Assembly: GCA_036741355.1 (NCBI GenBank)
Contig: DAINSK010000072.1
Coordinates: 1 to 9,876, forward strand
Reading direction: 5' to 3'
Length of the DNA stretch: 9,876 nucleotides
From: JBBRGK01 sp036741355
GTDB taxonomy: Bacteria > Chloroflexota > Dehalococcoidia > CAUJGQ01
The translations under genes and the position numbers were made by a program. The stretch's first letter is position 1, and each line of letters starts with the position of its first letter. Below, in pieces: positions 5,607 to 9,876 of this stretch. Under the pieces are notes generated by a model. It was not told the DNA's origin and made no database searches. It saw nothing but the letters and a program-made list of their open reading frames with translations.

Positions 5607-6997
5607 ATTCGGATCGGGCTTGCGTTCGACTCTGGTATCTGCCGCCGGAAGTGAGCCCACCGGAGCCGTCGCCTGACGGTTGCCTTCAACGATTGACGCA
5701 GGTTACGCCGGGACTTATTCGGACAGCTGCCGAGACGCTGGATCGCGCAAAACCGGCGCTGTCGGAACTTGGCATTGGAACGATCGTCGAAGCGATCGAT
5801 CGGGCGATTCGCTCCTGGCAGGACGCGGCGAGTCCGTACCGCGAAGCGCTCTTCGAGCACGGACCGGCCCTCACCGGCTTCACGCTGCCCCTTCTTCAGC
5901 ATGCTGTCGACGTGATGCTGGCCAAGTTCAACGCTGAGGGGTTGTGGCGGCTCCTCACCGAGGAACTGGGTAACCCGGCGGCGCTCGACCAGTTCGTCCA
6001 ATCTGGGGGGGCGACCATGCGCTTAGCGCGCGGGCCGGGGCGGCAGTTCCAGGTTCTTGCCGGTGGTGTCCCAACGGTTGGAATCTTCAGCATGGTCTGC
6101 GCCCTGCTCGTTAAGTCGCCAGCACTGGTAAAACCGTCCGCCCACGACCTTCTCTTTCCATCGCTGTTTGCTCAAACGGTCGCGTGCGTGGAACCACGGC
6201 TGGCACAAGCGTTGGCGGTTCTGCCATGGTCCGGGGGCAGCGGCGACCTCGACGAGGCGGCGATGGAGGGAGCGGAAGTTATCGTCGTATACGGTACGGA
6301 TTCGACGGTCGAACACTTCCGGCGAAGGGCGCCACGAGGCGCCCGCTTTGTCGGCTACGGCCATCACCTTTCGGCGGCCTGTGTGGCCCGCGAGTCCTTG
6401 ACCACCGCGGAAGCGGACGAAACGGTGCGACGCCTCGCCTGGGATGTCGCGCTCTTCGACCAGCAGGGCTGCCTTTCGCCGCAGTTCGCGGCCGTCGAGT
6501 GCGGCGGCGTTATCGAACCGCGGGCCTTTGCAGAACGCTTGGCCGGCGCCCTTGCATCGCTGGCGGTGCGGTTCCCACGCGGTTCGCTTTCACCGGGCGA
6601 AGCGACGGACATCCAGTCGCTGCGGGACACGGCCCGATTCCAGTCCAGTTCGGGAGCCGTCGTGGCCCTCTGGGAGAGCCCCGACTCGACCGATTGGACC
6701 GTTGTATATCGAGATGGCCGAGACGGCCTGCAGTCCTGCCGAAACCGGTTCATCACGATCGTTCCCGTTACAGATCTACGCCGCGACATGACCCGCCTGT
6801 GCCCCGGCCTGCCCATATCGACGATCGGTGTCGCGGCTTCAATGGAGCAAATGCCAGCCCTCGCCGACGCTTTCGCGCCGATCGCCACCCGCATCTGCCC
6901 GCTTGGCACCATGGGCGAGCCGCCGATCACCTGGCGCCACGACGGCCAGACCAACCTCGGGCCACTCGTGACCTGGGTAGATTTGGAAGTCAGGTAG
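5603..6997 (+). CDS. LuxC-family acyl-CoA / fatty-acid reductase
   Basis: This 464-residue protein belongs to the LuxC family (aldehyde dehydrogenase-like), close to the roughly 480 residues of luminous-bacteria LuxC. LuxC reduces an activated acyl group with NADPH to the fatty aldehyde through a thioester on a catalytic cysteine. That cysteine is C290 in DQQGCLSPQ, the expected active-site context. Other family blocks are AGGVPTVGIFSMVCALLVKSP from 153, KPSAHDLLFP at about 177-186, VVYGTDSTV at 228-236, and the C-terminal WRHDGQTNLGPLVTWVDLE. The first 30 residues are Pro-rich and poorly conserved. The GTG start at 5603 overlaps the LuxE-like stop as GTGA; an alternative start further in is possible. 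The pairing with LuxE indicates a fatty acid reductase complex fed by free fatty acid rather than a stand-alone acyl-CoA reductase. No terminator is evident after the gene, so transcription may continue into the DUF6159 gene. Confidence 0.9.
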   Translation: MNSDRACVRLWYLPPEVSPPEPSPDGCLQRLTQVTPGLIRTAAETLDRAKPALSELGIGTIVEAIDRAIRSWQDAASPYREALFEHGPALTGFTLPLLQHAVDVMLAKFNAEGLWRLLTEELGNPAALDQFVQSGGATMRLARGPGRQFQVLAGGVPTVGIFSMVCALLVKSPALVKPSAHDLLFPSLFAQTVACVEPRLAQALAVLPWSGGSGDLDEAAMEGAEVIVVYGTDSTVEHFRRRAPRGARFVGYGHHLSAACVARESLTTAEADETVRRLAWDVALFDQQGCLSPQFAAVECGGVIEPRAFAERLAGALASLAVRFPRGSLSPGEATDIQSLRDTARFQSSSGAVVALWESPDSTDWTVVYRDGRDGLQSCRNRFITIVPVTDLRRDMTRLCPGLPISTIGVAASMEQMPALADAFAPIATRICPLGTMGEPPITWRHDGQTNLGPLVTWVDLEVR

Positions 6998-7006
6998 ATG
7001 GTCCAG

Positions 7007-7038
7007 TAGACGACCAGTATCGCGGCGGCGTATATAAC
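7007..7038 (+). promoter_or_regulatory. Promoter candidate for the DUF6159 gene
   Basis: TAGACG (7007-7012, four of six to the -35 consensus) is 18 bases before TATATA (7031-7036); TATAAC (7033-7038, five of six) is an alternative -10 at 20 bases. Either gives a 5' leader of about 30 bases carrying AAGGGG at 7061-7066. The 75-base gap after the LuxC-like gene and this AT-rich patch in GC-rich DNA favour an independent promoter, but read-through from upstream remains possible. Confidence 0.4.
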
Positions 7039-7072
7039 TCGATGCGACACTATCGCAACCAAGGGGTAATCG

Positions 7073-7903
7073 ATGGACCGTTTGCGGCGCGGCTGGGCTT
7101 TGACCGTGACGAGCTGGAACGCGCTGATGGGCGATCCCGGGCTCGCGGTCTTCACGGTCCTCGCAGCCCTGTGCACGATCGTGGCTGCGATTCCCTTTGT
7201 CCTGCCTGTGCTGATCGCCGCCGGGGGCAAAGATCAGACCCGGGGAGGGCTGTCAATTGTGCTCCTGCTGATCTTCTACTTCGTCGTTTCGTTCATCACG
7301 ATGTTCTTCAACACCGCGCTGGTCGGTGCGGCGCTGGATCGGCTGCGCGGCGGTAATGCAGGCGTGCGCGCGGGATTGCAGATCGCGCTGCAAAACCTGC
7401 CGTCGATCGCCGGCTTCGCCATCATTTCAGCGAGCGTCGGCGTAATTCTCGCCGTGATCGAGGAGCGCTTCGAGCTTGTCGGAGAGATCATCGCTTCGAT
7501 CGTGGGCGCCGCGTGGTCCGTCGCCACATTCCTGGTCCTGCCGGTCATCGTTGTCGAGCGCGAAGGCCCGTTTGCCGCCATCCGCACCAGCACCTCGATG
7601 CTGCGCCGCACATGGGGTGAGCAGATCGTCGGCACGGGGAGCATCGGGCTGATTTTTTTCCTGGCGGGACTCCTCGGCGTGATCCCAATCGTATTGGGGC
7701 TTGTCAGCCACGTCACGGCGCTCACCGTCGCGGGAGTTGCATTTGCCGCGCTCTACTGGGCCGCCCTTTTTCTGCTCGGATCCGCGCTTGGACAGATCTT
7801 TCGGGCGGCAGTCTACCTCTACGCACAAAACGGCGTCGTGCCTGTCGGATTCGACGCGCCCTTGCTTCGTGAAGCGTTTACACAGAAGGCCAAACCCGCT
7901 TAG
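7073..7903 (+). CDS. DUF6159 family multi-pass membrane protein
   Basis: This is an integral membrane protein of 276 residues with about six hydrophobic segments, near 25-49, 58-82, 110-130, 136-161, 186-212 and 215-240. The N-terminus MDRLRRGWALTVTSW and the paired blocks VLPVIVVEREGPFAAIRTS (155-173), WGEQIVG (181-187) and FRAAVYLYAQNG (243-254) are typical of the DUF6159 family, whose function is unknown. Its glycerophosphodiester/YIP-like fold of short amphipathic loops between helices gives no catalytic motif that I can see. The ATG has AAGGGG 6 bases upstream. A 5-bp stem (ACCCG/CGGGT, 7894-7909) straddles the stop without a T tract. It lies between the fatty-aldehyde genes and typA with no obvious functional link to either; a role in membrane lipid matters alongside the aldehyde genes is only a guess. 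Confidence 0.8.
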   Translation: MDRLRRGWALTVTSWNALMGDPGLAVFTVLAALCTIVAAIPFVLPVLIAAGGKDQTRGGLSIVLLLIFYFVVSFITMFFNTALVGAALDRLRGGNAGVRAGLQIALQNLPSIAGFAIISASVGVILAVIEERFELVGEIIASIVGAAWSVATFLVLPVIVVEREGPFAAIRTSTSMLRRTWGEQIVGTGSIGLIFFLAGLLGVIPIVLGLVSHVTALTVAGVAFAALYWAALFLLGSALGQIFRAAVYLYAQNGVVPVGFDAPLLREAFTQKAKPA

Positions 7904-7936
7904 TCGGGTGGCAGTCACTCGGGCCTCGTGGGATTG

Positions 7937-7945
7937 TGCTATGAT
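7937..7945 (+). promoter_or_regulatory. Extended -10 promoter of the typA leader
   Basis: TGC directly before TATGAT (7940-7945, five of six to consensus) makes a strong extended -10 element; no good -35 is seen. Transcription would begin near 7952. That is about 135 bases upstream of the typA start codon and produces the structured leader described separately. Confidence 0.6.
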
Positions 7946-7965
7946 CTATAAGTCAACGCGCAGGC

Positions 7966-8004
7966 ATGAGCCGCCGGACCTGCAGGCCCGGCGTTCGTTA
8001 TTAA
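7966..8004 (+). CDS. Possible 12-residue Arg-rich leader peptide
   Basis: An ATG at 7966, about 14 bases from the predicted transcript start, opens a frame encoding MSRRTCRPGVRY and ending at TAA in the loop region of the second leader hairpin. Four of twelve residues are Arg, using CGC, CGG, AGG and CGT. The only ribosome-site-like bases are CAGG, ending 1 base before the ATG, which is too close. The frame may be accidental; if translated, ribosome position on it would decide which leader hairpins form. Confidence 0.2.
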   Translation: MSRRTCRPGVRY

Positions 8005-8030
8005 CGGGATGCGAGCCAACTGACTCCACC

Positions 8031-8060
8031 GGCCCCGACGCGCTCGGGGCCTTTGTGTGT
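8031..8060 (+). terminator. Rho-independent terminator inside the typA leader
   Basis: GGCCCCGA (8031-8038) and TCGGGGCC (8044-8051) form a perfect 8-bp stem around CGCGC, followed by TTTGTGTGT. The T tract is interrupted by G, so termination may be partial, which suits an attenuator. It ends 27 bases before the typA ATG and just ahead of its ribosome site AGGAG (8069-8073). If it worked fully, typA could not be expressed from the upstream promoter. Confidence 0.7.
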
Positions 8061-8086
8061 CCCCTTCCAGGAGTATCTACGTCCTA

Positions 8087-9876
8087 ATGACCGACGCTAC
8101 CATTCAGCATATTCGCAACGTCGCAATCATCGCGCACGTCGATCACGGCAAGACGACGCTTGTTGATGGACTGCTCAAACAGTCGACCGCCACGTTCCGA
8201 GAGCACGAACAGGTCGGCTCGCTGATCATGGATCGCGGCGAACTCGAGCGCGAGAAGGGGATCACGATCCTCTCAAAAAACACTGCGGTGATGTACGGCG
8301 ACATCAAGATCAACATCATCGACACGCCCGGCCACGCCGATTTCGGCGGTGAAGTCGAGCGCGTCCTGAACATGGCCGACGGCTGCCTGCTGCTCATCGA
8401 CGCGGTCGAAGGACCGATGCCGCAAACCAAGTTCGTGCTGCGCAAGGCGTTCGAGATCGGACTCAAGCCGATCGTAGTAATCAACAAGATCGACCGCCCG
8501 GCTTCGCGGATCAAAGAAGTGCTCGCGTTTACCCAGGACCTCTTCCTCGACCTCGCCACGCGCGAGGAACAACTGGACTTCCGCGTGATCTATACGGTCG
8601 CCAAGGAGGGTACGGCGACGCTCGACCCGAACGTTCCCGGCGAGGACTTCCGGCCGCTTTTCGATGCCATCGTCCACTTCATTCCGGCGCCGGTGGCCGA
8701 CGTTGAGGCCCCGCTGCAAATGCTGATCACTACTCTTGATTGGGACGATTACCGCGGCAAGATCGCCGTCGGCCGCATCTTTCGCGGCAAGATTGCGCCC
8801 GGCGACAACGTGGCGCTGATCAACCGGCAGGGCGGGATTTCGCGTCATCGTATCAACCAGTTGTTCATGACCCGTGGACTGGAACGGGTCGAATTGACGG
8901 GCGCCAGCGCCGGAGACATTGTTGCTATAACGGGGATCGACGAAGTCGGCATCGGCGAAACGATAACATCGCCAGAGAACCCGGAGGCGCTGCCGACCAT
9001 TGATGTCGAGGAGCCGACTGTCAAGATGACGTTTGGGGTGAACAACTCACCGTTTGCCGGTCGTGAGGGACGCTTCGTGACCTCGCGCCAGATCCGCGAC
9101 CGCCTGATGCGCGAATTGGAAACGAACGTCGGTATGCGCGTCGAAGACACGGACAGCGCGGAGACGCTTCTGGTTTCAGGCCGCGGCGAGCTTCACCTGG
9201 CTATTTTGATCGAGACGATGCGCCGCGAAAGCTATGAGTTCCAGGTCTCACGTCCTGAGGTCATCACGCGGTCTGTCGACGGCAAGGTCATGGAGCCGGT
9301 CGAGCACCTCGTGATCGACGCGCTGGAAGAAAACGTCGGCTTCCTGACGGAATCGCTATCCAAGCGGCAGGGCCAGATGGTCAACCTCCAGAACGACGGC
9401 CATGGCAACGTGCGCCTCGAGTTCAGCATCCCTACGCGCGGGCTGATTGGCTTCCGCAACGCGTTCCTGACTGCAACTCGCGGCGAAGGCACGATGAGCA
9501 GCATCCTGATCGGCTACGAGGCGATGCGCGGACCGATTGGCGGCGAGCGCAACGGCGTGCTCATCGCCGCCGAGGACGGCATCGCCGTCACTTACGGCCT
9601 GAATAACGCGCAGGAACGCGGTGATACCTTCATCGAGCCGGGTACGGCCGTCTACGAGGGGATGGTCGTCGGTCTCAACAGCCGCGAGAGCGACCTTGCG
9701 GTTAACGTTTGCAAGCAGAAGAAACAGACGAACATCCGCTCCTCCACGTCCGACATCGCAGTGAGGCTGACCCCGGCCGTGAACCTCTCGCTCGAACAGT
9801 CGCTGGACTTCCTCGCGCCGGACGAACTACTGGAAGTGACGCCCAAATCGCTACGCCTGCGCAAGCGATTGCTGAA
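8087..9876 (+). CDS. typA: Ribosome-associated translational GTPase TypA/BipA (3' end cut by window)
   Basis: TypA (BipA) is an EF-G-like GTPase that binds the 70S ribosome and supports ribosome assembly, chiefly under cold and other stress. The 596 visible codons cover almost the whole protein; the reading frame is still open at LRLRKRLL, close to the usual C-terminus, so only about ten to twenty residues should be missing. GTPase motifs are G1 AHVDHGKTT (16-24), G2 REKGITI (55-61), G3 DTPGH (79-83) and G4 NKID (133-136). The G5 region reads YTVAKEG (169-175), where YASAKEG is more usual. The later part carries the domain-III segment SGRGELHLAILIETMRRE and the TypA signature RGLIGFRNAFLTATRGEG. 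The ATG at 8087 is the only start before the conserved N-terminus; AGGAG lies 13 bases upstream, rather far. Expression probably depends on read-through of the leader terminator. Confidence 0.97.
   Translation, partial: MTDATIQHIRNVAIIAHVDHGKTTLVDGLLKQSTATFREHEQVGSLIMDRGELEREKGITILSKNTAVMYGDIKINIIDTPGHADFGGEVERVLNMADGCLLLIDAVEGPMPQTKFVLRKAFEIGLKPIVVINKIDRPASRIKEVLAFTQDLFLDLATREEQLDFRVIYTVAKEGTATLDPNVPGEDFRPLFDAIVHFIPAPVADVEAPLQMLITTLDWDDYRGKIAVGRIFRGKIAPGDNVALINRQGGISRHRINQLFMTRGLERVELTGASAGDIVAITGIDEVGIGETITSPENPEALPTIDVEEPTVKMTFGVNNSPFAGREGRFVTSRQIRDRLMRELETNVGMRVEDTDSAETLLVSGRGELHLAILIETMRRESYEFQVSRPEVITRSVDGKVMEPVEHLVIDALEENVGFLTESLSKRQGQMVNLQNDGHGNVRLEFSIPTRGLIGFRNAFLTATRGEGTMSSILIGYEAMRGPIGGERNGVLIAAEDGIAVTYGLNNAQERGDTFIEPGTAVYEGMVVGLNSRESDLAVNVCKQKKQTNIRSSTSDIAVRLTPAVNLSLEQSLDFLAPDELLEVTPKSLRLRKRLL

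Larger units (their letters stand above)
7952..8086 (+). promoter_or_regulatory. Structured 5' leader of typA, probable transcription attenuator
   Basis: Between the extended -10 promoter and typA I see three hairpins. The first is 7972-7993 (CGCCGG-type arms around UGCA, one mismatch). The second is 7991-8012 (nine pairs with one bulged G around AUU). The third is a terminator at 8031-8060. The first two share bases 7991-7993 and cannot both form fully. GCAGG (7960-7964) can also pair with CCTGC (7979-7983), excluding the first hairpin. AGGCCC (7984-7989) can pair with GGGCCT (8047-8052), which would break the terminator. This is the usual shape of a leader that decides between termination and read-through. 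It fits none of the riboswitch consensus sequences I can recall. A small independent RNA ending at the terminator is the alternative. Confidence 0.5.

Noticed and set aside
4488..6997. Bioluminescence operon
   Set aside because: Only the LuxE and LuxC homologues are present; luxA, luxB and luxD are not in the window, and LuxE/LuxC homologues occur in many non-luminous bacteria.
6184..7356. 390-codon plus-strand open frame overlapping the LuxC-like gene
   Set aside because: It is out of frame with a clearly conserved LuxC-family protein, its translation is Arg/Gly/Pro-rich shadow sequence of GC-rich DNA, and it runs across the DUF6159 promoter and start.
7950..8030. tRNA gene (GTTCG and a CCA-like end in the typA leader)
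   Set aside because: No cloverleaf forms: the T-arm, anticodon arm and 7-bp acceptor stem cannot be paired.

Overview
The window is GC-rich bacterial chromosomal DNA carrying nine protein-coding genes, all apparently intact except the last, which runs off the right edge. The gene mix suggests a Chloroflexota (Thermomicrobia-like) genome: a LuxE/LuxC pair without luciferase, a DUF6159 membrane protein, an ATC-hydrolase-family protein, and GC-rich palindromic repeats whose translation gives strings such as LTPGPFPNQGRG. This placement is inference from gene content and style; no rRNA or other marker is present to fix it.

Left part, minus strand (1-4377). Bases 1-252 are non-coding and hold at least two copies of a perfect 9-bp-stem palindrome plus other hairpins. 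A third, inverted copy overlaps the 3' end of an ATC-hydrolase-family gene (253-828) and supplies its last residues and stop codon. Upstream of that gene, and probably cotranscribed with it, is a secreted protein (874-1863) with an FG-GAP-like acidic motif and an NTF2-like C-terminus; it has its own promoter candidate. Next comes a tight three-gene operon read leftward: a PIG-L/LmbE deacetylase (3685-4377), a zinc-ribbon Nudix hydrolase (3170-3685) and epoxyqueuosine reductase queG (1971-3170). Its genes overlap by single bases (TAGTG and TGATG).

Right part, plus strand (4488-9876). A 110-bp divergent promoter region separates the deacetylase operon from a LuxE-type acyl-protein synthetase (4488-5606, TTG start) and a LuxC-type acyl-CoA/fatty-acid reductase (5603-6997), overlapping by GTGA. 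Together they should activate a fatty acid and reduce it to the aldehyde. No luciferase (luxAB) or acyltransferase (luxD) is beside them, so the aldehyde probably has a use other than light. A DUF6159 multi-pass membrane protein (7073-7903) follows. Last is typA/bipA (8087 to the window edge), a ribosome-associated GTPase missing only its final residues.

The most unusual regulatory region is the 183-bp stretch before typA. It has an extended -10 promoter, a leader of about 100 nt with competing hairpins, a possible 12-codon Arg-rich ORF, and a rho-independent terminator ending 27 nt before the typA start codon. It looks like a transcription attenuator controlling typA, or alternatively a small terminated RNA.
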